Positions 35,550 through 45,653 of a DNA stretch of 64,000 nt are shown here, in pieces. The stretch lies in assembly GCF_043555875.1 (NCBI RefSeq), contig NZ_JBIGHW010000007.1:186001-250000 (forward strand), read 5' to 3'. The notes under the pieces were generated by a model, which was given only the letters and a program-made list of their open reading frames with translations, was not told the DNA's origin and did no database searches. Source of the stretch: Pelomonas margarita. GTDB lineage: Bacteria > Pseudomonadota > Gammaproteobacteria > Burkholderiales > Burkholderiaceae_C. The position numbers and the translations under genes were made by a program. Position 1 is the first letter of the stretch; every line of letters begins with the position of its first letter.

Positions 35550-37219
35550 CAGGAGGTTGCGGCGAACAGCAGCTTGCCGCTGGCGTGCTGGCCCAGGTCG
35601 GAGTGGTAGCGGAAGCTCAGCTTGCCCGGCGTCCAGCTCAGCGACAGCGTGACGAGACGGCCCGGCGTGATGACGCGCTGGAACTTGACGGCCTCCATGC
35701 CGGCGAACTCGCCATCGATGACGAAGCGCTCGCGGCCGAACATCTGCGCCCACTCCAGTTGCACAACGCCGGCCAGGATGGGATGGCCGTCGAAATGGCC
35801 TTCGAGCTGCGGCAGCGCGGCGTCGATGAACAAGGTCAGCTCTTCGCCCCCCTCGTGGCGCTGGATGGCGCGCAGTGCCGGGCGGCGCGGGTCGAATTCG
35901 GTCAGCAGCCGCGCCTGCGTGGACTTGGCCATCGCATTGACGGGCAACTCGGGCAGGAAGCGGAAGCGCCGCGGCAGCGCGACGCGCTCGACGACGTCGG
36001 TGAGCAGGGCCCGCAGCGCCTCGGCCAGCGCACGCCGGCCTTGCGCGTCGTGCAGCGCCCAACCGGCGTCGCTGGGCACGGCGACGACACCCAGCTGTTC
36101 GCGCGGCTCGGTCAGCGTGACAAGGCGCAGGTCGGCCAGCAGGGGCGACGCGCGCAGCGCCGCCTCCACGGCCGTCAGCGACACGCGCTTCTCGGCGACC
36201 TTGACGATGCGGTCGGCGCGGCCGCGCAGCTCGAAGCCACCATCCACCGCCGCGGCACGGTCGGCGCTGGGCATCCAGCCGGCCTCGTCCAGATGCGGCG
36301 AACGCAGCCACAGCGCGTCGTCGTCCAAGCGCCATTCGACGCCGGGCAGCGCCTGCCAGTACGTCGGCGCGCCGGGGTTGCGCTGTCGCCAGGCGACGCC
36401 ACCGGTCTCGCTGCTGCCGTAGACCTCGATGGGCGCACGGCCGAACACGCGGAGGACCTCGGGCACGGCCGCGTCGGGCAGCGGCGCACCGGAGCTGAAG
36501 ACCTGGTCGACGCTGTGCTGTGCCTGCAGCGGCAGCCGGCTCAGATGGGCCGGGCTGGCGACGAGGACCGCACGGGCACCGGGCGGCGCCAGCTCGGCCA
36601 GGTCCTCCAGCACGACGACGCTCTGTGCCTGGATGGCCCGGCCCGTGGCCAGCGGCCACAGCACGCGGAACAGCAGGCCGTAGACATGCTGATGCGACAC
36701 GCTGGCCAGCACGGCGGCGCCGGGCGCGGTGGCGCCGAAGGTCTGCTCCTGAGCGGTGATCTCGTCGAAGAGCTGGCGCAGCCGCTTCGGCAAGGCCTGG
36801 GGCTCGCCGGTGGAGCCGGACGTGAAGACGACAAGCTGCAGTGCTTCGGCGTCCAGCGGCACCATCGCCACGGCAGGTGCGGCCGCAGGCGTGACGACGG
36901 GCAGCTCCTGCGGCGGCGCCACGTCGCCGGCAAAACCATCGACGCGCGTGCGCAGCGCCTGCCGGCTCGCGGCCGTCAGGTCCCCCGGCAGCCAGGCCTG
37001 CTTGCCGGCCTGCCAGGCGCCGAACAGCGCGGCCGCAAAGCTCAGGCTGTCGTGGAAGTAGAGCGCGAAGCGCTGGCCCGGCTGTGCGGCGAAGGCGGCC
37101 TGCCAGCGGCCGGCCTCGGCCAGCCAGTCGGCGCCCGTCACCGGCTCGCGTTGACGCCAGCCGAGAACGGCAGGTGGCGGCAGCGTCAACAGGGCAGCCA
37201 GGCGCTGCGCTGGGCTCAC
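35549..37219 (-). CDS. Acyl-activating enzyme fused to a hotdog dehydratase (ApeH-ApeI fusion)
   Basis: A 556-residue protein of two parts. Residues about 1-450 are an AMP-binding ligase: P-loop TSGSTGEP (133-140), VYGSSETGGVAW, and GRADRIVKVAEKRVSLTAVE with a late lysine region (PVNAMAKST). Residues about 459-556 are a FabZ-like dehydratase, with GHFDGHPILAGVVQLEWAQ at 474 and onward (catalytic His479). In E. coli and Xenorhabdus these are two separate proteins, ApeH and ApeI. GTG start at 37219 overlaps the membrane protein gene stop (GTGA). The enzyme should adenylate the aryl acid and load an ACP, while the fused domain dehydrates intermediates. Confidence 0.87.
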   Translation of the reverse strand: MSPAQRLAALLTLPPPAVLGWRQREPVTGADWLAEAGRWQAAFAAQPGQRFALYFHDSLSFAAALFGAWQAGKQAWLPGDLTAASRQALRTRVDGFAGDVAPPQELPVVTPAAAPAVAMVPLDAEALQLVVFTSGSTGEPQALPKRLRQLFDEITAQEQTFGATAPGAAVLASVSHQHVYGLLFRVLWPLATGRAIQAQSVVVLEDLAELAPPGARAVLVASPAHLSRLPLQAQHSVDQVFSSGAPLPDAAVPEVLRVFGRAPIEVYGSSETGGVAWRQRNPGAPTYWQALPGVEWRLDDDALWLRSPHLDEAGWMPSADRAAAVDGGFELRGRADRIVKVAEKRVSLTAVEAALRASPLLADLRLVTLTEPREQLGVVAVPSDAGWALHDAQGRRALAEALRALLTDVVERVALPRRFRFLPELPVNAMAKSTQARLLTEFDPRRPALRAIQRHEGGEELTLFIDAALPQLEGHFDGHPILAGVVQLEWAQMFGRERFVIDGEFAGMEAVKFQRVITPGRLVTLSLSWTPGKLSFRYHSDLGQHASGKLLFAATS

Positions 37220-37773
37220 GGATGCACCCTTTCCCACCGCGCGCGCAGTTGCCTGCGCACCAGCCATTCACCGGCCATCAACGTGCCGACGAGGACATAG
37301 GAAATGAAGCCGTTGTAGAGAGCCCAGGTTTTCTCCGAGGCCCACAGGGCCGTGGCCAGCGACAGGCTGCCGTTGAGCACGAAGAAGCTGCACCAGACCT
37401 GGGTCACGTGGCGCGTGTAGACGACGCCACGGGGATGGAGATCGGGCTCTTGCAGGCGCGCGAGGCGTTCGGCCACGGTCGGGCCGCGCACGAGGCTGAG
37501 ACCGAACACGATGAGCAGCGCGAAGTTGACGAGCACGGGATAGAGCTTGAGCGGCAGGCTCATGTTGAGCAGGGCCGTGCTGCCGGCCAGCACGAGCGCC
37601 GCCAGCGCCACCCAGCGCGCCTGCACGGCCTGCTGCGCGCCGCCGGCCAGCCAGCGCAGGCCACCCAGCACCAGCAGCAGCAGCGCGAGATAACGAGGCT
37701 CGATATGCCCCAGGCTGAAATAGACGATCAGCGGATACGCGGCCGTCAGGGCCAGCACCAGGGCCCAGCGCAT
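37216..37773 (-). CDS. COG4648-type membrane protein of the APE cluster
   Basis: A 185-residue integral membrane protein with about five or six helices and a conserved N terminus (MRWALVLALTAAYPLIVYFS). A central conserved stretch reads YPVLVNFALLIVFGLSLVRGPT, then ARLQEPDLHPRGVVYTR. This family is a regular companion of APE ligases (called ApeG in reference clusters) but its biochemical role is not known. It sits between the ACP gene (14-base gap) and the ligase gene (4-base overlap). Confidence 0.78.
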   Translation of the reverse strand: MRWALVLALTAAYPLIVYFSLGHIEPRYLALLLLVLGGLRWLAGGAQQAVQARWVALAALVLAGSTALLNMSLPLKLYPVLVNFALLIVFGLSLVRGPTVAERLARLQEPDLHPRGVVYTRHVTQVWCSFFVLNGSLSLATALWASEKTWALYNGFISYVLVGTLMAGEWLVRRQLRARWERVHP

Positions 37774-37787
37774 CGCGAGCCCCGGGG

Positions 37788-38084
37788 TCAGGCGGTCGTG
37801 GCCGCCGCCGGGCGGTCGCCGACCTCGGAGGACTCGGCGCCTTCCTTCAGCAACCCCTGCAGCGCGTCGATGACGTCCTGCAGCGTGCGCACGGCCTTGA
37901 AGGCCTCGGGCTGCAGGCGCTTGCCCACCAGCGGCTTGAGCTTCACGATCAGGTCCACGGCATCGATGCTGTCGATGTCCAGGTCGTCATAGAGCCTGGC
38001 CTGCGGGGCGATGCGGTCGGCCTCGATGTCGAAGGTCTCGACGAGGATGCTGCGCAGGCGATCAAAGATTTCTTGGTCGGTCAT
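37788..38084 (-). CDS. Acyl carrier protein of the APE cluster (first copy)
   Basis: A 98-residue ACP. The phosphopantetheine site is Ser39 within LDIDSIDAVDLIV. The C-terminal 20 residues after the four-helix core (EGAESSEVGDRPAAATTA) are a disordered extension. The ATG at 38084 was preferred to one 9 bases upstream because GAGGA then has proper spacing. It differs clearly from the second ACP, as in other APE clusters where two ACPs have separate roles. Confidence 0.88.
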   Translation of the reverse strand: MTDQEIFDRLRSILVETFDIEADRIAPQARLYDDLDIDSIDAVDLIVKLKPLVGKRLQPEAFKAVRTLQDVIDALQGLLKEGAESSEVGDRPAAATTA

Positions 38085-38103
38085 GGCGGTCATTCCTCGG
38101 CGT

Positions 38104-38370
38104 TCAGGCGGCGATCTTGCGGTGGCTGTCGACGAACTGCGCCAACGCACGGATGCTGGCGAAATGCTTGCGGGTCTCGACCGAGTCGGCCGCCATGCTC
38201 AGGCCGTAGCGCTTCTGCAAGGCCAGGCCCAGCTCCAGCGCGTCGATGGAATCCAGGCCCAGGCCTTCGACGAAAAGCGCCTGTTCGGCGTCGATGTCAT
38301 CGGGCTTGAGGTCTTCGAGTTGGAGTGCCGAGATCAGCAGCTCCTTGATTTCTTTTTCCAGCGCTTGCAT
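38104..38370 (-). CDS. Acyl carrier protein of the APE cluster (second copy)
   Basis: An 88-residue ACP with the phosphopantetheine Ser41 in LGLDSIDALELGLALQKRYG. The acidic helices and length are standard. It precedes the other ACP by 19 bases. It should be a substrate of the phosphopantetheinyl transferase at the end of the operon (22122-22760). Confidence 0.9.
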   Translation of the reverse strand: MQALEKEIKELLISALQLEDLKPDDIDAEQALFVEGLGLDSIDALELGLALQKRYGLSMAADSVETRKHFASIRALAQFVDSHRKIAA

Positions 38371-38387
38371 GACTCCCCTTCAACACC

Positions 38388-39173
38388 TCAACCCGGCGCC
38401 CGCACGGGCTCCGAAAAAAACTGGATCAGACTTTCCGTCAGGCGCCTGGCCGCGCGGCCATGCTCACCCCCCGCCGCCGCCAGCACAGGCGCAGAGGGCA
38501 GATCGTCGCCAACCTCGAAGGTGAAGCACAACTTGCGCCTAGCGACGGCCCACCAGGGCTGCCCCTTGTAAAGACCGAGCGGTTCGCAACGGATGCGTAC
38601 CGGCGTGATGTCAAGCCCGCCGCGTAACGCGACTTGCGCAGCACCACGTTGCATCCTCAGCGGCTGCCCAGGCCGCGACCGTGTGCCTTCAGGAAAGATG
38701 ATCAAGTTGCTGCCCATCGCCAGTGTGTCGATACAGGCGCGCAACAAATCAGCATCGGGATTGTTGCAGATGTAGCCCGTTGCCCGCACTGGGCCACGCG
38801 TACAGGGGTGATCGGCCAATGTGGACTTGACCACGCAACTGGCATTGGGCACGAAACCGATGAGGAAGGCCACATCGATCAGTGTGGGGTGATTGGCGAG
38901 TATCAGCAGGCCACGGCGCTGCAGCTTCTCGAGACCACGCACCTCGTAGTCGATCAGCCCCAGCAGGCGCATCCAGCGGACGAACAGGCGAAACACCGTC
39001 TGCACCATCGTGCGAGCCGCCTGCTGGCGACGCGCAACGTCACGCCACCGCAGGGCCTGCAGCGGGAACACGAGCAGCCAGAGCAACACCCCGCCCATGC
39101 CGAAACTGGCGAAGGCGATCGCCGTCGCGACGATGCGCCACAGCCTACCCGGCCAAACCAGCAACTCAGCCAT
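38388..39173 (-). CDS. 1-acyl-glycerol-3-phosphate-type acyltransferase (PlsC-like)
   Basis: A 261-residue membrane-associated acyltransferase with an N-terminal helix (IAFASFGMGGVLLWLLVFPL) and the two hallmark blocks: ANHPTLIDVAFL (HX4D motif) and IFPEGTRSRPGQP. In APE clusters this protein is thought to help place the pigment chain on a lipid. It is an acyltransferase separate from the LpxL-like one at 33901-34821. Start overlaps the chain-length factor stop by 8 bases. Confidence 0.86.
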   Translation of the reverse strand: MAELLVWPGRLWRIVATAIAFASFGMGGVLLWLLVFPLQALRWRDVARRQQAARTMVQTVFRLFVRWMRLLGLIDYEVRGLEKLQRRGLLILANHPTLIDVAFLIGFVPNASCVVKSTLADHPCTRGPVRATGYICNNPDADLLRACIDTLAMGSNLIIFPEGTRSRPGQPLRMQRGAAQVALRGGLDITPVRIRCEPLGLYKGQPWWAVARRKLCFTFEVGDDLPSAPVLAAAGGEHGRAARRLTESLIQFFSEPVRAPG

Positions 39174-39891
39174 GACGGCTCCACAGCCAGCCACCTTGCG
39201 GACTGGACTGGCGCCACCGCGCGGCAGAACCCACCAGGAACCGCAACGTCGCAAGATCGGCCGGCAAATCGTCGACCTGCTGTCGGTCGCCAGACGGCGC
39301 TGCCACTAGACGCAGACCTAGCTCTGCCGGCTCCAGCAGCACCGCCCAGGCTCGCAGTGGCCCGGGGTAGCGCTCGAAGCCCTCATACGGCTCCGGCAAT
39401 GCGGCCTCGATGGAGACGACTAGTACCTGCGACGCGCCGTCCGCCAGCAGGCCCACGGCCTCACAGACGCCGGCCGCCGCGCTGGCCTCGCCGGCCGACA
39501 CGGCGGCGTAGTTGGCGGTGTCACCTCGTGCAATGGAATAGAGGGCACTGCTGGCGTTGTGCACGGACAGGCTGAACGCCGTGGGCGACAGCGGCTCACC
39601 CGCACTGAGCTGGCGCAGCAGCGCCACGGAGCGGGCGATCTCGCCCCAGCGCGACGCGAACACCACGGGTCCGGTCGGCTCGGCCCCCTGCGCGCCCCAG
39701 GCGACCTGCAATGCGGCACGACCCAACGGATCGATGCGCCGACGCGTCATCGCCGACACCTCGGCAAGCGGCGCTACCGCATCGACAGGGGCCAATGGCC
39801 ACACAGGCGCACTCAACCAGCCCACCCAGGCCTCCTGCGTCTGCAGGCTGGGCGCCCATGCGGCCCAGCGGCGAACTTGGAAGTCAGTCAT
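39166..39891 (-). CDS. Ketosynthase chain-length-factor-like protein (ApeC-like)
   Basis: A 241-residue protein of the beta-ketoacyl synthase N-terminal-like family that lacks the catalytic Cys: the equivalent stretch reads SLSVHNASSALYSIARGD and no C-terminal lobe with the two His is present. In studied APE systems such a protein pairs with the Cys-containing ketosynthase as a chain-length factor. It is the first gene of the cluster, 170 bases after atpC, which includes a terminator hairpin. Confidence 0.82.
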   Translation of the reverse strand: MTDFQVRRWAAWAPSLQTQEAWVGWLSAPVWPLAPVDAVAPLAEVSAMTRRRIDPLGRAALQVAWGAQGAEPTGPVVFASRWGEIARSVALLRQLSAGEPLSPTAFSLSVHNASSALYSIARGDTANYAAVSAGEASAAAGVCEAVGLLADGASQVLVVSIEAALPEPYEGFERYPGPLRAWAVLLEPAELGLRLVAAPSGDRQQVDDLPADLATLRFLVGSAARWRQSSPQGGWLWSRHG

Positions 39892-40005
39892 GAATCAGGC
39901 GGCACTATGCAATCCAGGGACGGCGCAATTATCGGTAGCAAGGCTTGCAGGCCCGAGATGCCGAAGCGCCAGAAAGCAGGCGCCATCCCCGTGAAAATGC
40001 CCCCC

Positions 40006-40034
40006 CAAACGCAAAGCGCGGCCATTGCCGCGCT
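40006..40034 (-). terminator. Hairpin terminator after atpC
   Basis: Reading the minus strand after the atpC stop, AGCGCGGC (40034-40027) pairs with GCCGCGCT (40022-40015) over a 4-base loop, then TTGCGTTTG follows. The T-run is imperfect, so read-through into the aryl polyene genes is possible. Confidence 0.6.
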
Positions 40035-40061
40035 CTTCGGAGGAAAGCCGTAAGCCTTGAC

Positions 40062-40481
40062 TTACTTCTTGCTGTTGAACTTGCGCAACGCAGCGATCTG
40101 CGCAGCCAGGCCCATCAGTTCGTTCTGGATCGCCGTCTGGTCCAGCTTGTCCTTGGCGTTGCGCAGCGCTTCTTCGGCGAGCTTCTTGGCCTCGATGGCC
40201 TTGGCTTCGTCGAGGTCCTTGCCGCGGATGGCGGTGTCGGCCAGCACGGTGACGCGGTGGGGCTGCACTTCCAGAATGCCACCGGCCACGAACACGAATT
40301 CTTCCTGGTCGTTGTCGGCACGCTGGATGCGCACGGCGCCCGGCTTGATGCGGGTGATCAGCGGCGTGTGCTGCGGCAGAATGCCCAACTCGCCACTCTC
40401 GCCCGGCAGGGCCACAAACTTGGCCTCGCCGGAGAAGATCTGCTCTTCGGCGGAGACCACGTCGACGTGGAGGGTTGCCAT
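40062..40481 (-). CDS. atpC: ATP synthase F1 epsilon subunit
   Basis: A 139-residue central-stalk subunit of the F1 sector, which couples c-ring rotation and can inhibit hydrolysis. It shows the N-terminal beta barrel (MATLHVDVVSAEEQIFSGEA, GELGILPQHTPLITRIKPG) and a C-terminal helix pair rich in Lys and Ala. Last gene of the atp operon. It is separated from atpD by 130 bases, a larger gap than elsewhere in the operon, with a possible hairpin at CTGGAC (40557-40562) and GTCCAG (40567-40572). Confidence 0.96.
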   Translation of the reverse strand: MATLHVDVVSAEEQIFSGEAKFVALPGESGELGILPQHTPLITRIKPGAVRIQRADNDQEEFVFVAGGILEVQPHRVTVLADTAIRGKDLDEAKAIEAKKLAEEALRNAKDKLDQTAIQNELMGLAAQIAALRKFNSKK

Positions 40482-40611
40482 GAGATTGATCCTTGTTTAA
40501 CGGAAAGAGGGTTCAGTCAGCGAGCGGTCGGGTCTGAGGCGAGGCGCCGCGCAGAGCTGGACTCGCGTCCAGCGAGCACGGCAACGCCACATCAGGCCCG
40601 AATGCGAAGCC

Positions 40612-42024
<1,413 letters not shown>

Positions 42025-42068
42025 TTTTTCGTTCCTTCAATTCCGTATTGCTTGCCTGCTTGACCTGA

Positions 42069-42941
42069 TCAGCCCACGGCGGCGGCGCCGCTGACGATCT
42101 CGGACAGTTCCTTCGTGATCGCGGCCTGGCGGGTCTTGTTGTAGACCAGCTTCAGCTCGCCAATCAGCGTGCCGGCGTTGTCGGTGGCGGCCTTCATGGC
42201 CACCATGCGGGCGGACTGCTCGCTGGCCATGTTCTCGGCGACAGCCTGGAACACCAGCGCTTCCGTGTAGCGCAGCAGCAGCTCGTCGATGACGGTGGCG
42301 GCATCGGGCTCGTAGACGTAGTCCCACGAGTGACCGGCCTTGTCCGTTGCCAGCGCTTCGGCCTTCAGCGGCAGCAGCTGCTGGACAACCACTTCCTGCT
42401 TCATCGTGTTGATGAAACGGGTGTAGCTGAGGTAGACGGCCGACAGCTTGCCTTCTGCGTACGCATCCAGCAGCACCTTCACCGGACCAATCAGCGTCTC
42501 GATGTGCGGGGCATCACCGAGCTGCGTGGCGTGGGCCACAACCTTGGCGCCGATGCGGTTCATGAACCCGAAGCCCTTGCCGCCAATGGCGACAACATCG
42601 GTCTTCTGGCCCTGGCCTTCAAGCTCCTTGAGCTTGTTGGCAGCGGCGCGCAGCACGTTGGTATTCAGACCACCGCACAAGCCTTTGTCCGTCGTGACGA
42701 CCACCATGCCAGCCGCCTTCGCATCGTCGTTCTTCACGAGGAAGGGATGACGGTATTCAGGATTGGCCAGGGCGAGCTGGGCGGCAATGTTGCCGACCTT
42801 CTCGGCGTAGGGGCGGGCCGAGCGCATCCGTTCCTGCGCCTTGCGCATCTTGGATGCGGCGACCATCTCCATCGCCTTGGTGATCTTCTTGGTGTTCTCG
42901 ACCGACTTGATCTTGCCGCGGATTTCTTTGCTTGAAGCCAT
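42069..42941 (-). CDS. atpG: ATP synthase F1 gamma subunit
   Basis: A 290-residue rotor shaft subunit. It opens MASSKEIRGKIKSVENTKKITKAMEMVAASKMRKAQ-like (the long N-terminal helix) and ends with the matching helix, VAMKAATDNAGTLIGELKL through NKTRQAAITKELSEIV. GGLNTNVLRAA marks the core. Spacing of 44 bases to atpD and 59 to atpA. Confidence 0.97.
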   Translation of the reverse strand: MASSKEIRGKIKSVENTKKITKAMEMVAASKMRKAQERMRSARPYAEKVGNIAAQLALANPEYRHPFLVKNDDAKAAGMVVVTTDKGLCGGLNTNVLRAAANKLKELEGQGQKTDVVAIGGKGFGFMNRIGAKVVAHATQLGDAPHIETLIGPVKVLLDAYAEGKLSAVYLSYTRFINTMKQEVVVQQLLPLKAEALATDKAGHSWDYVYEPDAATVIDELLLRYTEALVFQAVAENMASEQSARMVAMKAATDNAGTLIGELKLVYNKTRQAAITKELSEIVSGAAAVG

Positions 42942-43000
42942 TCGAACTCCTAGTCAGTGCGGGGTTGAGTGTGGAGGCTCAGCCCCGCTGTTCCGTGGCT

Positions 43001-44554
43001 TCAGGCGAAGGACTTCTTGAACGCCGTGATGGCGGCGTTCAGTTCGGCCTCGGCGTCCTTGTCCATCGCCTGCTTGGTCTCCAGCGTCTGGAGCAGCGCG
43101 GCGTGGCTGGTCTTCAGGAACTGGTGCAGGCCGTGCTCGAAGGCCAGAACCTTCTTGACTTCGATGCTGTCCATGAAGCCCTTGTTGGCGGCATACAGCG
43201 ACGCACCCATCAGCGAGATGGACAGCGGCGAGTACTGGGCCTGCTTCAGCAATTCCGTCACGCGGGCACCGCGGTCCAGCTGCTTGCGGGTGGCTTCGTC
43301 CAGGTCGGAAGCGAACTGCGCGAACGCAGCCAGCTCACGGTACTGGGCCAGGTCGGTACGGATACCGCCGGACAGCGACTTGATCAGCTTGGTCTGGGCA
43401 GCACCACCGACGCGCGACACCGAGATACCGGCGTTGATGGCGGGGCGGACACCGGCGTTGAACAGGTTGGTTTCCAGGAAGATCTGGCCGTCGGTGATCG
43501 AGATCACGTTGGTCGGCACGAAGGCAGACACGTCACCGGCTTGCGTTTCGATGATCGGCAGGGCCGTCAGCGAACCGGTCTTGCCTTTGACCTCACCCTT
43601 GGTGAAGGCTTCGACATAGTCGGCGTTCACGCGGGCGGCACGCTCCAGCAGGCGGCTGTGGAGATAGAACACATCGCCAGGGAAGGCTTCGCGGCCCGGC
43701 GGGCGGCGCAGCAACAGCGAGACCTGGCGGTAGGCCACGGCCTGCTTGGACAGATCGTCGTAGACGATCAGCGCGTCTTGCCCGCGGTCGCGGAAGTACT
43801 CGCCCATCGTGCAGCCGGAGTAGGCCGACACGTACTGCATGGCAGCAGAGTCAGAGGCCGAGGCCGCCACGACGATGGTGTACTCCATTGCGCCGGCTTG
43901 CTCGAGAGCGCGCACGACGTTCTTGATGGACGACGCCTTCTGGCCGATGGCGACGTACACGCAGGTCATGTTCTGACCCTTCTGGTTGATGATCGCGTCG
44001 ATGGCGACGGCGGTCTTACCAGTCTGGCGGTCGCCAATGATCAGCTCGCGCTGGCCACGGCCGACGGGCACCATGGAGTCAATCGACTTCAGGCCGGTCT
44101 GCACCGGCTGGTCCACCGACTTACGGGCGATCACGCCCGGGGCGACCTTTTCGATGACGTCGGTCATCTTGGCGTTGATCGGGCCCTTGCCGTCGATGGG
44201 CTGGCCCAGCGCGTTCACGACGCGGCCGATCAGCTCGGGGCCGACCGGCACTTCCAGGATGCGGCCCGTGCACTTGACGGTCTGGCCTTCCGAGACGTGC
44301 TCGTAGGCACCCAGAATCACGGCACCGACGGAGTCACGCTCCAGATTCAGCGCAAGACCGAAGGTCTGCGTGCCGTCCGGGGCGGCCGCGAATTCGAGCA
44401 TTTCGCCCTGCATCACGTCCGACAGGCCGTGGACACGGACGATGCCGTCCGAGACCGACACGACGGTGCCCTGGTTGCGGATGTCCGCGCTGGGGGCCAG
44501 GCCCTCGATGCGGCTCTTGATCAATTCGGAAATTTCTGCAGGGTTCAGTTGCAT
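43001..44554 (-). CDS. atpA: ATP synthase F1 alpha subunit
   Basis: A 517-residue regulatory nucleotide-binding subunit. Walker A is GDRQTGKTA, the adjacent VYVAIGQKASS and the arginine finger region (PAINAGISVSRVGGAAQ) are intact. The opening MQLNPAEISELIKSRIEGL is typical. Forms the hexameric head with beta subunits. Confidence 0.98.
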   Translation of the reverse strand: MQLNPAEISELIKSRIEGLAPSADIRNQGTVVSVSDGIVRVHGLSDVMQGEMLEFAAAPDGTQTFGLALNLERDSVGAVILGAYEHVSEGQTVKCTGRILEVPVGPELIGRVVNALGQPIDGKGPINAKMTDVIEKVAPGVIARKSVDQPVQTGLKSIDSMVPVGRGQRELIIGDRQTGKTAVAIDAIINQKGQNMTCVYVAIGQKASSIKNVVRALEQAGAMEYTIVVAASASDSAAMQYVSAYSGCTMGEYFRDRGQDALIVYDDLSKQAVAYRQVSLLLRRPPGREAFPGDVFYLHSRLLERAARVNADYVEAFTKGEVKGKTGSLTALPIIETQAGDVSAFVPTNVISITDGQIFLETNLFNAGVRPAINAGISVSRVGGAAQTKLIKSLSGGIRTDLAQYRELAAFAQFASDLDEATRKQLDRGARVTELLKQAQYSPLSISLMGASLYAANKGFMDSIEVKKVLAFEHGLHQFLKTSHAALLQTLETKQAMDKDAEAELNAAITAFKKSFA

Positions 44555-44598
44555 GTCGGTCTCCCGACCTGGCGCCCAGGCGCCAGGTGGTTGGGTGT

Positions 44599-45144
44599 TT
44601 AGGCAATCAACGCGGTCTTCATGCGCTCCAGACGGGCGCGCACGGAGGTGTCGAGCACTTCGTCGCCGACGGTGGCGCGCACGCCGCCGATCAGCGTCGG
44701 GTCGACACGCACATCCAACTTCAGCTTGCGGCCGAAGCGCTTTTCCAGCACCTCGGTCAGCTCGACGAGCTGGGCAGCGTCCAGCGCATAGGCGCTGTCA
44801 ACCTGCGCCTCGGCAACGCCCAGGGCGCCAGCCGCCAGCGTGTGGAACTGCGCGACCGCAGCTGGCACAGCATCCAGCCGGCGGTTCTCGACCACCGTCT
44901 GCAGGAAGTTGCGCACGCCGGGCAGCAGGGACTGGCCCAGCTGCTTCTCTGCGGCTTCGGCGGCCACGGCGGCAACCTGTTCAGCCGACGTCTTGGGATG
45001 GTCGGCGAACTGGCGCAGCGCGGCGTCACCCGCCACGGCGGCCAGAGCGTCGAGCTGACCGCGCCAGGCGGCCAGGTCGGCGTTGCGGGCAACCTGGAAC
45101 AGCGCCTCGGCGTAGGGGCGGGCGATGGTGGCGAGTTCTGCCAT
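44599..45144 (-). CDS. atpH: ATP synthase F1 delta subunit
   Basis: A 181-residue peripheral-stalk subunit that caps the alpha3beta3 head and binds subunit b. MAELATIARPYAEALFQVA at the N terminus and GGVRATVGDEVLDTSVRARL near the C terminus are the two conserved blocks. Start is 2 bases after atpF. Confidence 0.95.
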   Translation of the reverse strand: MAELATIARPYAEALFQVARNADLAAWRGQLDALAAVAGDAALRQFADHPKTSAEQVAAVAAEAAEKQLGQSLLPGVRNFLQTVVENRRLDAVPAAVAQFHTLAAGALGVAEAQVDSAYALDAAQLVELTEVLEKRFGRKLKLDVRVDPTLIGGVRATVGDEVLDTSVRARLERMKTALIA

Positions 45145-45146
45145 GG

Positions 45147-45617
45147 TCAGAGCTCCTGCTTCAGACGCGCCAACAGATCGGCATGAACGCCGGCGTTGAC
45201 TTCCTTGTGCAGGATGGCCTCGGCGCCCTTCACGGCCAGCACGGCGACCTGCTCGCGCAGGGCCTCGCGGGCACGCACGACCTGCTGGTCGGCGTCGGCC
45301 TTGGCCTGGGCAATGATCTTGGCTGCCTCGTCCTCGGCGCGCTTCTTGGCCTCTTCGACGATGGCTGCGGCGCGCTTTTCAGCGTCGCCCAGCAGCTTGG
45401 TCGATTCGGTGCGCGTCTGCGCCAGCTGGGTCTCCACCGCCTTGTTGGCGGAAGCGAGTTCGCTCTTGGCGCGATCAGCGGCGGCCAGGCCGTCGGCGAT
45501 CTTCGCGGCGCGCTCGTCCAGCGCCTTGGCGATGACGGGCCAGATGAACTGAGCCGTCACCCATGCCAGGATCGCAAACGGGATCCACTGGATCCACAGT
45601 GTTGCGTTGATGTTCAC
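45147..45617 (-). CDS. atpF: ATP synthase Fo subunit b
   Basis: A 156-residue peripheral-stalk subunit with one N-terminal membrane helix (IQWIPFAILAWVTAQFIW) followed by a long charged coiled coil (for example ESTKLLGDAEKRAAAIVEEA) that dimerises and reaches delta. Confidence 0.95.
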   Translation of the reverse strand: MNINATLWIQWIPFAILAWVTAQFIWPVIAKALDERAAKIADGLAAADRAKSELASANKAVETQLAQTRTESTKLLGDAEKRAAAIVEEAKKRAEDEAAKIIAQAKADADQQVVRAREALREQVAVLAVKGAEAILHKEVNAGVHADLLARLKQEL

Positions 45618-45653
45618 GGCTTATCTCCTTTCAAGCCTGAAAGGGGCCGGTGA

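Noticed and set aside
34818..37271. 817-codon minus-strand ORF joining the glycosyltransferase to upstream sequence
   Set aside because: Only the last 243 codons resemble a protein family; the rest is a frame-shifted shadow of the ligase gene.
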